Shown piece by piece: positions 52,501 to 64,000 of a stretch of 64,000 nt of DNA. The notes below the pieces were generated by a model that made no database searches, was not told the DNA's origin, and saw only the letters and a list, made by a program, of their open reading frames with translations. The DNA comes from Rhynochetos jubatus (taxonomy: Eukaryota; Chordata; Aves; Eurypygiformes; Rhynochetidae). Location: positions 38,025,722-38,089,721 of the forward strand of contig CM050654.1 in NCBI GenBank assembly GCA_027574665.1, in the 5' to 3' direction. The position numbers were made by a program, and so were the translations under genes. The stretch's first letter is position 1. Every line of letters begins with the position of its first letter.

Positions 52501-53040
52501 TCCCACCCGTATGCTGCAGGAACAACCGGGAGTCATCGGCGACTTCAGAGAACCTCAACACGCGCAGGGCTAGCCACGAGCTCACGAAGTTAACCCGTCC
52601 AGCTCCTTCAACACAACGCACAGCCTCGTTTCCTGCGGCCTATCTAGCACGCAGTCATCAACGCAGCTCTTAAATCCTGCAGTGAAACTCCTGTCCTCCT
52701 TAGCTCGTCTATCCCAGCCCTCAGCTACTCGTGCAGCGACAACATTTGCTGTAACGGGCAGCCGAGCTGGCATTACAGCAATCAGATAGTATTTACCCAG
52801 CTCTGAAGTGCCGCTTCCAGCTCACACTGAAGCGCGGTAACACGGGGCTATCCATCTTCCCTACCCACTCTTTTGTCGTTCCATTGCCAATCATTTAATA
52901 CTAACGGCGCTGCTAACCACGATCAGTGTCACAGAGATAGTAGCCGAGCGTGATGAATAGCCAAGCTGGGTTTTTATCCCACAGCGATTAACGTGACGGG
53001 CTGGGGGAGACGTGCGGAGGAACTTGCAACTCGCACATGA
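52501..53040. promoter_or_regulatory. CpG-island-like patch in intron 1
   Basis: A hand count over these 540 bases gives about 54% G+C and about 35 CpG dinucleotides, an observed/expected ratio near 0.9. That exceeds the classical CpG-island thresholds and contrasts with the AT-rich, CpG-poor flanks. It sits 9.0-9.6 kb upstream of the LRP1B exon. No transposon signature or TATA box stands out. It could be an internal promoter, an enhancer, or an old GC-rich repeat. Confidence 0.5.
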
Positions 53041-56000
53041 TTTAAGTACACAAATATAGTAAGTAATGACACGGAGGATAGCAAGGCAGAAGACGGGAGA
53101 ACCAAACTATTGGAGAAAACCTTATCAGAAGGCAGTAACATTAAGACATTTCCGCAGCTAGGAAGGAGGCCCCGTCCTACTATACTCTCCTAGTGAGGAG
53201 TGGGGATCCTGCTGTCACTAAACATATCTTGGAAGGATCCCACTTTAGATGACACGAAATAATGATGAACAGGTTTCAATAGCAGATGGAAGCCTATTGC
53301 ATGATTCAATTTTAATGACCAGAGAGATCTGAAACATGAAGGTTGTGTTTTGTGCAACACGAGATTTATATGAAATGAAAAAGTCAAATCTGCTACTGTA
53401 AGCAACCACATATGTCTAATACATGTTCATTTTATATTGGAATAATTAATCTACAGGGAAACAGGGTTAAAGACTGTAAAATATCCTGATACTGAACTCA
53501 ATGATTAGAAGGATGAAGGAATTAGGAGACAACCAAGCTAAAACTCCTTTCTAAATACAGCCTACATCTAAAAAAATGGTCTTATTACCAGACTTAAGTA
53601 TTCAATTCGAGTTGGATACAGCATAACTTTAATACCAAAAAAAGCTCAGAACAAACATTAAAAATGTGCTAGTAACATTAGAAACTTGCAACAACAACAA
53701 AATCTGGTCTTCATATAAATAATTCTAAAATTTACTCCAATCCTACACATGGCTCCATATTTACACTGGGCCCTACTGAAGTCATATCCATTACTTTAAA
53801 TAACTGCAATCAATAGTCTTAAGTTAAATTGTAAGAATTCAGTCAAATGGCACACCAAAGGGTCACTTAATATAGGATTAATTGCAATTTAACAGTTGGG
53901 AAAGTATTTAAAATTGTATTCTTCTGCAGTTCAGGTCTGACTTTTTGATAGCATGATCCAAGACTAATAATTTAAGGCGTAATTTAGAAATGTATCCGTC
54001 AAATAATAATTTTCACACTACTAGAGAACTATGTACTGTGATTTTAGTTGCTGCTGTCAGTATGCCTTGAATGTGACTTTGTGAGTAGGCAAACATCATT
54101 TAGAGGTAGGAAGATGCAAACTCCAGTAAAAGGTTACAACTGGAAAATTTGAACTGGTACTTACAAGGACAGCTTGCATTCTGTTTGAAACAGTGATGTT
54201 ACAAAGAAGGATCACATCTAAATAATGGATGGACTTCAGACCTGAAATACTTTTCTGCTTTGTAAAAATATAGCCAACATATATGCATACTGCATCACCT
54301 AGAACAGCACAGTGTCACCCAGCTACCTACAAACAAGTTCTGAAACTACCCCGCTTGGATTTATTACCCACCCAGGACAGCGGGAATAGCACCGAGCGCG
54401 TTATGTGAGCCGCGAGTAACGACACGTAGGATTGATGAGCACATATGCCCATTTGCTCCTTGGAAACAAGAAGGAAAACGTCAAAGCTTTGACACGAGGG
54501 AGAAGGGTTGAGTTGATAAAAGGATGAGACGACCATCACAGGCCTCAAATAGGGACTGATAACAAAAATTTTTATTTTAAAGCAAGCTAGGAAGCACCTG
54601 CCTCAGAGCTTCCTTGCAGGAAGGACTTCTTCTCTTAGGTTGCATTCTAAGATCAGTCTGAGTTCATAATGCAGGGAAAAACAACTACCACCACTCTGAA
54701 TTATTTGCCATGCAAAAAAATTGTCAAGAAAATATATTAATTGAATTCTCTAAAACATTAATTTATATATATGATTGATTTTAAAAATATATTAAGTATT
54801 GAATTATGCAAAGGCAAACCAAACCCAAAGAACTATCAGTTTAGATAATTTCAACTTAATAAGCCAAAGAAATAATTCTATTTTACTTCGTAAGTGTGTA
54901 CTTGTATTTTTAAATACTGAAGTCAGATATGAAAATAGGCGTAAGGCAAAATAAAGACAATTTGTGATACAATATTATCAAGCATATTTTTAGATATTAT
55001 TAAAAAAACCCTTTATTGCCAACACATATGGACACTTGAAAACCGAAAGAGTCGCACATCCTTATGGAGGAAACACTGAATTCAAAGGCTGTGTTACTAT
55101 GGGAAGGCTTGTTCAGACCCCTGCCATTCCTAGGGCTCTTTGTGTCACACAGGATGGTTAAGAGGATGGAAACAGTCATGTAGGAAACTAAAGACAGCGT
55201 CAGGAACAGAATCAATATGATGGTATGCAGGATTCCACGCAAGTGCTGCAAGTTTTAGTTGTACGGAAACCAAGGATGAATTAATTCCATTTGTAACATA
55301 ACTGCTTTCCTCAAACTGTGCGGTGTCTGAGGACTGAAGGGTGGCCAAGGCGATCCTTACTTTTTTAAAGTTCTCCTGTAGTCATGGAAATCAGACTCAT
55401 AAGCCTGATGTGCCGAGTAAGGGGTTAGCGGGCACCTGAATAAATACAGCACACCGCAGCTTTGCGGAGGAAGGTCCCACCTTACAGCAAAACCAGCTGG
55501 AGGTCAACCATCACAAATACAAAGTCAGGCTCCTTTTTGTCTCCACTCTCCAAAAATCTTTAAGTTATACTGAGACTTCCCACATGTGGGGAACAATAAT
55601 TAAAATTCAAGTGATGGCTGAGGAGGCAGGAGAGGAAATCAAGAGCTTCATATTGAGGAAAGATTGGTCAGCTTTAAATAAAAACCAAAAGACCTCATCA
55701 GGTAGTAAGCTCAGGATAAAACCTGCAGATATCATCATTTCAGCAGGTCAAAAGGATGATCGATGCCTCGCCTTTGTTAGCAATAACCAGGTCTCACTTC
55801 AGCAGGAGGGGTGCTGAGGAGTTTATTGCCAGCTTTGATAGCTGCTGAGACTAAGGAAATTACACCTTGGGTTCACCGCACATAAAGAGGAACTAAGACC
55901 CTCTGCATTGAGCTGCTTTGGCTCTCAATGCTCATGACTGCTTACCTTTAAGTGATTTCACGCGTGTCGAAGGACAGCCATGCTGTATACTGAAAATACG

Positions 56001-59000
56001 TCAAATCTTGTAAACTGTCACTTTCTTGACAGGGTTGCCACAGTTATTCCCAGTTACCTCCAGTTGATGTGAAAACATATGCTTCAACTATCTCTGCTGG
56101 GACTTATTAAACAAACAGTGTGTTCTGTAGATTAAACCATAATTAGGAATGATGTCAGTATTGTAAAAGCGCAGTGATTTGCCCTCATTTGTTCTAATTT
56201 CCTAAGTACTAAAAACATAAATTCGCACAGGCTAGCATGAAACTTGCAGTTCACAGTTCAAAAATCTCCTCTCATCTGATGGGTAAAAATAATTCTGTAA
56301 ACCTAACAAAGCCAGCAGATTTCTCTGTTTTTTCTTTTTTTCAATAATTTAAAAACTTCAGGGTACTTTGGATCAGGCTATAAATAAGGAGCGCTCATAT
56401 TTCTATGGAGTATGGACCACTTCATACAGTGAAGTAGCGTACAAGCTCATACCATCTCCCCTTGAGAATAGAATAATAGCAGATGCCTACACGGAAAAAA
56501 CAATATTAGGAAGCATGTATTTTTAGCAACTTTAATTATATTCTAGCAGCAGGAAAGAAAGAGATGCAGAACCATACAGCCAGGCAATTCTCCCCAGAAG
56601 ACAAACGCGGCTTTGGAGCTCCGCAGCAGAACGATTTCACTTGCGAGTGATTTCAAGTCGAGGAATTACTGAGAAGGCTGTTTCTTCGGTGCTGCGCTAG
56701 TTATTCTTTGCAGATGCTCCACAGAAACCTCAGCAACTAGGCTAAATCACTGAAGCAGACACCAGCCTTATGATTCCACAGAAACGTACGTACACAGACT
56801 GCACAAAGAGCTGGTTTGGCCTGATGTATGATCACAGTGACAACAACACTTTTTAGACCTTCCTTAAATATATATGTTTATGGCATCATATTTCTAAGTT
56901 TTTGAGAGCACCGAGAGCAGATCACTGCGCTTTAGGACACCGGCAAAAGCAGTTTTACCCTCAGATCCAGTGTTGTTGAGAAGATGCTGACCCAGATACC
57001 AACAGAGATTGTTCAATATTTTTAAATCCTAAAAAACTGATATGCCAGCCACACAGTGGTCAAAACAACACGGGGAGATCCAGAGAAATGAGGTTTTGAA
57101 AGAACTCAGTTGATTAACCCAAGTAACTTCTTTCAACACAGTAACGAAGTAGTTTTCCCTGGCATCAGGCTGAAGGAAAGACACAGGACAAAACACTGAA
57201 TCAATACTGCTACTGATCACATGCATCAGTTTCCATTATACCTTTTACTTTTGCTGTATGCAAGGCATGATGTATAATTTAGATTTCATTTAAGATGCAA
57301 GTGAAAAAAGAGCATCCCATTCATATACGACAGATTTTCCTGCTGCAAAGTCTGTATCTCTCACGAAGCTGCACAAACAAATGTGAGATTTGATAAAAGC
57401 TCAGCTTAGGAAATATTTACACAAAGGTAAATGTTTAGTTTGGCGGTTTAGTGCCACATTAGTTTAAGGGGAAATAAAGCTCCACATGTTGATGATGAAG
57501 GGACATGTTTGCGGAGCTGCTGGAGGGCACCTGCTTTGCTCAGGAAGAACCCACGCCACCACCTCCACCGCCAGCCCAGGGCGGACAGCAGCAGCTCCCA
57601 TCCAGGCTCCCAGCTGGTGTAAGATACGCGGATTTTAAACCTATAATAGGAACTTACTATCGTAGCAAGGAAGAGCGCATCCCGTGCGTGTTGTGTTTTC
57701 AGGGTGGATGTTATCAGCATAGACAAAATCGTACCTACACCAGCCACTTTGTATTGTAGAAATAAGTAACTGGTGAAAGAAACCCTTGTCACTTTATAGA
57801 ACGGCATTTAAATGCATGAGTTTTACAACCCCTATTAAAGTAAGCGTTAATAAAAACTACACGCTTAAAGCATATGAATATACACTCTTGTGGGTCTATC
57901 TATCGCAGTTTTAAGAACCAGGACCAGAAACAAATACTCCCTTCTTACCACCTAGCCCCCAGGAAGAGGAGGCCGCGGGAGGCGTTTGCCGCAGCACCGC
58001 TTTGGTGTCGCAGTGGGCACAGCCGCGGGCATTTCGATGGCCATCACAACTGGGGGTCATCTTCAGGGGGAAGCACCAGGAAGAGTCCTTAGCACTCAGA
58101 ACAAGGCTTTAAGTGAAACGTAAAGAATTTAAAGCCCAGCAATCAAAAACCCAAGCAGAGCTCACTCGTGCAGTGTCTTAACATTTTACAGTGCCATTAA
58201 CGCATCCTCCCGCACTTCAACACTGAACCTTGACACAGTCCTTGATAATCCCGAGGGATTACAATACTGAGTTCAAGTGCTTCGCAAATGATGCTGTGCT
58301 CACTCAAAAATATATCTTTTGTCTAAAACTCTGCCAAGAACACAAGCTCTGCTATCTTCAGTCTGAGACCCCTGGCACATTACTGCTGGGGCCAGTTCAA
58401 GTACCAGCTCTTATAAGCCAACTCTTAAACAAAAGCATAAAATAAGTACTAAATTGATTTTAACTAAATCATGTAAAGTATTAACCATTTAAGTCATCGT
58501 TTGAAGGCTAATGTAATAAATACTTAAGGTGGTTATTTTCTTAAAAAGAATTGAAATAGCTCATATAATGGCACAAGAGTCGAAAAAATATTAACTTTAG
58601 ATTCACTTACTGTATTTGCAGACTAAATTCAAACCTGAATCAGGGCTGAGGGAATGGAATATTTAGATTGCACAAGCTAAATATATCTCGCAGGGAAAAA
58701 CAATTAATTATCTTTGTTACTGCCACCACTGCTGAGAACAGCTGCAACTCCTGGCTTGCCAAGTTTACGTCATTGAGGGTTATTCCTATTAATATCAATT
58801 AAGATCTAAACTGTTTGAGGCTCTTCAATAATGATGTTCAAGTAGATTTAAAGTGCCATTTCACAGAAAGCACACCTGTAGCAGAATGGCGGCACCTATT
58901 CTTTCTTATCTAAAAAATACACCTAAAAATATAGATATGGCTCACTGAAATGTGTTCAAGCACCAGTAACTAAGGGTCCCTAATTCCTAAGATAGCTCCA

Positions 59001-62000
59001 AAGACATGTGTATTTGCTTCCACTTCAGAAGCGTGGCAAAAACCTTGTTCCTTAATTGAATCAGAGATACTATTACACCATCACTTATGGACCTGCAATT
59101 AAATCAGCCCATGAAGTTGTGCCAAACTGGTACTAAGCACATTATGTGACTTCACCGATGAAGCACTTGCAGACCAGCAGGGCTGAAGGACTCCTCCCTT
59201 GCCATCTCAGCCATGCCTTTCAGCTACCCCAGCTATGGCATCAGCAGAGAGGCATCTCCTCACCTTAGGAGCCGTGCTTTCCCCCCACACCGCTTTCCAC
59301 TTTTGCTCCAATGACTATTTTAAATTATTCAAACATATTTCTCATTCAGCCACTGTGGGCTGACTGGTATAAAGAACAATTATCCCCTTGCAATGAGTTT
59401 TTTTAAACTAGAAGCAAATCATTTCAGATGCTGGAAGACGGATATTGATTGAACCAAGTCTAACTAAACTGAGGCTCAGGAATTAATACTTTGATAATGT
59501 TAAATCATTTACCTTCTACTTGACTGATACCAACAGATGACATTTTTTCCTCATCCAATCCTACTCCATGTTTCAAGGACGCATTTTTAAACAACTTTTT
59601 CCATAGATTCATTTTCTGCAGTGGCATTAGAGTAGAAAGAAAACAAAAAAAAATAAACCTACACATAAACTGAAACCACAGCAACAGCTTTGAAGATATT
59701 TCCAACGATCGCATTGAGAGACTGAAGTAATTTATGATCGTTTAGGAGGAAACATTAGGTAAGATCCAGTAACATACAGAGGATGTTTTGAAAGCTGCTT
59801 TGTGCATCTGCACAAAGAAAACATTTCTTTCTATTATTTACCACCTAGTAATGATCACTATCATAAATAGAAAGTATAAGCAACAACAGGTGTACAAATC
59901 CTGGAAGGTACACAAAGAAGGAAAAAAAATCCGAGAGTTTTTTAAGGGCAATTTAACAAAAAAAAAAAACACCAATGTGTTTCATTTTGAAGAAAATCAC
60001 ATTATCACCAAGGACAAAAATAGTATTTCAGGTAGAAGACATTAATATTGAAAAAGACTTTAAGGTGCTGCATGCAGCTGAATACACAGGGGAAGATATT
60101 TTTTCACCCTAACTTTATACAGGTGGTATGAGTTTAAAGATCATTTAAAGATCTCAAGTTTAATGCTTGAGACAAGCATTAAAATGACTGGATATTTAAT
60201 ACTCTGTAAATCTGCCTTTTGAGGAAACAGAAAGAATATGACATTGTAATACTGCAAACATTTGATCAAAATATTCACACTTTTGAAGCTATAGCTAAAA
60301 ATCAGAATAAAAATAGGATAAAATGCTCTAGTTGCACAATATTTTGTTCGTTGCTTTGCTAAATGGATCAAGAACTTTATCATTATTATTAGAATATGAC
60401 AGAGAAGATGGTAAGTCAAATACAGGTGGTCATGACTTTCCCAAATCTCCAGCCAGGAACACTAATGTGTTTTAAGCAGTCACTGGAGTGAGGACACACC
60501 AGGTCAGTTGTATCTCATGGTCCAAGCAGCTGAAGATTCAAGGCTTTGTTCAGATCTCTGCCTACTCTTCCCATAATCCCCACGGACTGAAGCATAAACA
60601 TGCAAACAATCTACGTCAGCCTTCACAAAATAAGTATTTTTTAAATCATCTTGGCCATTGGCCTATTCGCTTCCCGTCTCCTGCCGTGTTGATGGAGATC
60701 CACGTCAGAACAGCACTTTACACCAGCCCGCACCACCGCCAGCACTTTCCCTTGCCTTTTTCAATCACAAATATCACACTGTGAGTCCATTCTAGCTAAC
60801 AGGGCCATGACACAATGCAGTTTGAGGAGCGAGGAGGTAAAGCCGGGTCCATAGTTCCCCTCTTTAGGCAGACGCGTGACCCGTTTAACCTCCCACAGAG
60901 TTATCTGCCGTTACAAACTAATGTTACATTCTGCAGCAGAAATACTGGTATGTTTGTGAGCAGTAGGGAGGAAAAGTAAAATCTCTCACGCTTTACAAAG
61001 ATAAGCGAGTTACAAATCCACATTTGCACAGAACTCTTCGAAATCACTGATTTTACCCCAGAAAAATCCTGTCTTTCAGGCTTTTATTGGACACTTGCAT
61101 GAGAACGGCTTTTCATGGCTTCATTCCCCTACTGTGCTTGAACTCACAGTTCTCTGTGTTGGTCCAAACACATCCCTGGACACCATCTCCCCTCTCATTT
61201 CTACCAGGTGCCATTACTTAACGATGCCCCAGAAAAGCCACCCGGAGGAAAGAAGTGTCTCATTTGATTAGGGAAAAGGCCAACAGTATCATGGGACTGC
61301 TGTTAAAGCAGGAAAACCAAGATGAAATGATGTTGGAGATAAGACAGACGAGAGAGATGAAAACAGACACAACTAAAACATATTAAAAATCATCAGGATG
61401 AAGGCAAAGCAAAGAGCAGCCCAAGGAGTTACTAGCTTGCATGAAACGTCTTTTATACACTTAGAAACTGGACCTCTGCACATCCAAAATCCGCAGAGGA
61501 ATCAGGTGAGTCAGAAGGAACCTTTTATCAGTGCTACACTAAGTTTGCATCAAGTAGACAGAGAAAATAACCTTTGAAACTGAAGTCCTATTCATCATTC
61601 AAAACCAAATGCAGTATCGCTCCTGTTTAACTCCATGCTGCTTCTAATAAAGTGGTTTAGACTCACTTTATTGGCTTACAAGTTCATTTTTATTCTGATC
61701 AGATTTCCTGGTAGACATCGTTGTGCTTCCTCATCTTGTCAAAAGAACACAGGACCAAGACAATCTCAAGGCTGACAATTCAGTACATAATAGTGTATTT
61801 ATCACTCAAGTGAACATTTTATTTTAAAAATATCCCAGCTAGCACCCTGTGGCAGGTCAAAGTCCTTCTAAGTTTTTCTAATCTTGGTTTGGTCAAACAC
61901 CACCAACATAAAAGAGACCACTTCATGAAAAATTCCTAATTTTCCCCCAACCCTGAAGGTAACTGCTTTAAGCACTGCATTAATTAAAATTCAGCAACAC

Positions 62001-64000
62001 TGAACTTAACCCATATAGTTATTTTACATAACTTGGAAGTGATGAATAACAGAAATCTGCAGAACTGCACAGATTATAAGAAAGTCATTTTATGAATGTT
62101 TCAAAAGTAACAACCTGTAGAATAAACTCAAGGTGCATCTCTTTTGTCTTACTCAATAGAAGCTAGCACTTCCCTTTCTGCATTTCTATTCTTTTTCAAA
62201 TAGCGCATGAGAAATTCTGTTGCTACTTTTCATACTTTTTGGTCAGGCTTTTCCTCGTCGAGGCATGCACTTATATCATTAACAGACTGACATGGCTTCC
62301 CTGGTTTTTCTGGTGTATTTTCCACAGAGGAACGTAAGCGCGCTAAGCTCTATTTCTGCTGTCAGAAACGCTACACTGGTACGATACAACTATATTTGCA
62401 TATACAAAACTAATTCATGCACAACACGAAGTATAACTTTTCCTTGAGTATTACTACACCCACATAAATAATTAATAATTCCAGCTTGCTGAAATACGAT
62501 CTGGGGAATAAAGATCACCAAGAGAAGAGATCAAGTGAAATTTATTTACTTAGCAGAAGGAAACAAAGGCTGATGGGAATCTCTTCACCACCTACGAAGA
62601 TGTTAGAAGAGACGTGGGAAGGAGGAGTATTTATACAGGTGTCCTTGTGCATTAGTATCTAAACTGGCCATGATTTAACGTAAAGAAAAGCTAGATTTTG
62701 AGAGACTTCCCCTAAGGACCAATAAAGGCACTAAATAAATTAAAATTACAGTGGAGCTCAAAGAAAGTTATGGATGGGATATGAAGCAGTTATATATAAT
62801 ACATTCCCAACATTCTTGAACCATAAAGCACAGATGGTATGACCAAAACTTTCCATAGTCTGTACTAATGAGTATGTTTACATTTTAACGTGTTTACTCA
62901 GAAATATTATCTATACCATTGTTGACTGCATACGGAAGAGCAGAAGCTGGCATCAGCCAACTCGCATGTCAAAACAGCAGCCAAAAGGAAAGCATAATGT
63001 TACCATGCCGTACCCCTTTAAAAATCCCTGTGCTCCACTTAATTGCAATGACCCTAAAGTAATAAGCATTTCCTGGAACATACAAAGTATTCTTTTTCGA
63101 GGAGGACAGAATATATTTGTTTCCCAAATTAGGTGGAACCCTACAGATGTTGGCATTAAGTGTACTGATGGGAATCGTGATCATCTGTCAGAAAAATGTA
63201 TAAATCCTTTGGGCTCTGTAACAAGTTGATGGCGTTCCTGTGAAATATTAACTAGGCACAATGCAGACATTGACATTTAACTCTGTATTTCCACTGGATT
63301 TTTTTCTGACTCATCACTGTTCTCTCCAGTTTTCTCAGGCTCTGTATTTTATAGAAATGACCATATGTTTAGATTTGTATTTGATTACATAATTGCAGGA
63401 CTGCAGCGAGCGAGCAGCCAGAGCTCTGCGTGTTAGCTGTGCTGGAGCCGCAGAGCTGAACGTGGCTTTTGCTGCAGAAGGTTTCTTAACATCTTCCAAA
63501 TCTTAGCAAGGAAATGGGTATTTTTATTGTCAGCTATAACAGAGGCATGAAACCAGGCAGCCCTTCATATAAACTAGGTCCCTCTGCTACTTTTTCAAAA
63601 GTAATAGAGGAAACAGCACATTTGAATTCATCCAAGTTGCGTGTTTCTGTGGAGGAGTTGGCCTTTTTGCAATCCATCATCGTTTACCACAAAGCAATAT
63701 GGTAAGACAGAAACTTCATGAATGTTTTATGAAGTTGTAGGTGGTAGAAAACTGCTTCTTGCTCAAAAGAGCAAAATTAGAGTTAGACTCTTTCTCGTCA
63801 AGAATTAACCCAAGGACCCTCTTCTTAATTAAAAGTATCACTAGAAGTGGGATGCCTTCCACGTACATGCAAGATGTTTCACTTTCTGACAAACAGGCTT
63901 TTTTCTAAGTCTACTTCACTGAAGAACTTTCCAACCAGCAACTTCTGCAATACTCCAGAGAGAACGTGCTCGAGGTACAACAGTGCAAGAGGCACACTGG
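53041..64000. other. Unique intronic sequence with minor CpG clusters, no gene seen
   Basis: CpG-bearing stretches occur at about 56600-56700, 57490-57680 and 57965-58045; the second encodes a spurious poly-Pro frame from CCN repeats. A12 lies at 59958-59969. A GC-richer patch with CGAGCGAG lies near 63405-63480. I recognise no transposon, RNA gene or exon. Confidence 0.55.

Larger units (their letters stand above)
43479..64000 (-). other. LRP1B: LRP1B intron 1, 3' portion (partial)
   Basis: This is everything upstream of the exon in gene orientation. It contains no further exon I can recognise on either strand. Open frames are short, and many begin with GTG or TTG rather than ATG. Intron identity follows from the exon call; the 5' end lies outside the window. 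Confidence 0.8.

Noticed and set aside
52582-52773. ATG-initiated minus-strand frame in the CpG-rich patch, as an alternative LRP1B first exon
   Set aside because: The nearby GTGAGC donor leaves phase 2, whereas the exon acceptor needs phase 1, and no signal-peptide-like segment is present.
55000-55251. Minus-strand frame with a strongly hydrophobic 28-residue segment resembling a small membrane protein
   Set aside because: It begins at TTG, has no family match that I can name, and hydrophobic runs arise easily from T-rich sequence. There is no poly-A tail or splice evidence for a retrogene.
57505-57759. Frame with a poly-proline stretch
   Set aside because: It comes from a short CCN-rich patch and matches no domain or family I can name.
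1-64000. Bacterial-type systems (CRISPR, operons, integrons, phage)
   Set aside because: No direct-repeat/spacer arrays, dense coding or ribosome-binding-site-led genes occur. The content is vertebrate intron.

Overview
This window looks like non-coding DNA from a bird nuclear genome. It is AT-rich and full of stops in all frames. It has no operon structure or dense coding, and it carries typical avian interspersed repeats: two CR1 LINE 3' fragments and two solo-type endogenous retroviral LTRs. As I remember them, the LTR families are widespread in Neoaves and not characteristic of chicken, so a neoavian species is my best guess. That is recall, not a search result.

Only one protein-coding piece can be supported: a 126-bp internal exon on the minus strand at 43353-43478. 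It encodes one complete LDL-receptor class A (LDLa) repeat with all six cysteines and the acidic calcium-binding cluster. It has a consensus acceptor and donor and phase 1-1 boundaries. Its residues match the first LDLa repeat of LRP1B much better than that of LRP1, so I call it LRP1B exon 2. The gene runs right to left. Positions 43479-64000 are then the 3' part of intron 1, and 1-43352 are the 5' part of intron 2.

Region by region: 1-3.5 kb is unique intron sequence. 3.5-4.3 kb is a frameshifted CR1 copy with the end of its reverse-transcriptase reading frame. 4.3-11.6 kb is unique sequence with poly-A tracts. 11.6-13.8 kb holds a probable MIR fragment, an AAAC/poly-A tract and a probable older amniote repeat. 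14.4-14.9 kb is a plus-strand solo LTR. 14.9-33.1 kb is unique sequence with microsatellites and stretches that look like conserved non-coding DNA. 33.1-33.4 kb is a second CR1 fragment with an unusual internal palindromic insertion. 36.3-36.9 kb is a minus-strand LTR. 43.35-43.48 kb is the exon. 44.08-44.15 kb has three evenly spaced palindromic TAATTA sites. 52.5-53.0 kb is a CpG-island-like patch inside intron 1. The remainder to 64 kb is unique intron sequence.

I found no new multi-gene system. The observations most worth checking are the intronic CpG-island-like patch, the 26-bp-spaced homeodomain-type palindromes about 0.6 kb upstream of the exon, the strand-dependent state of poly(A) signals in the two LTRs, and the palindromic insertion inside the second CR1.
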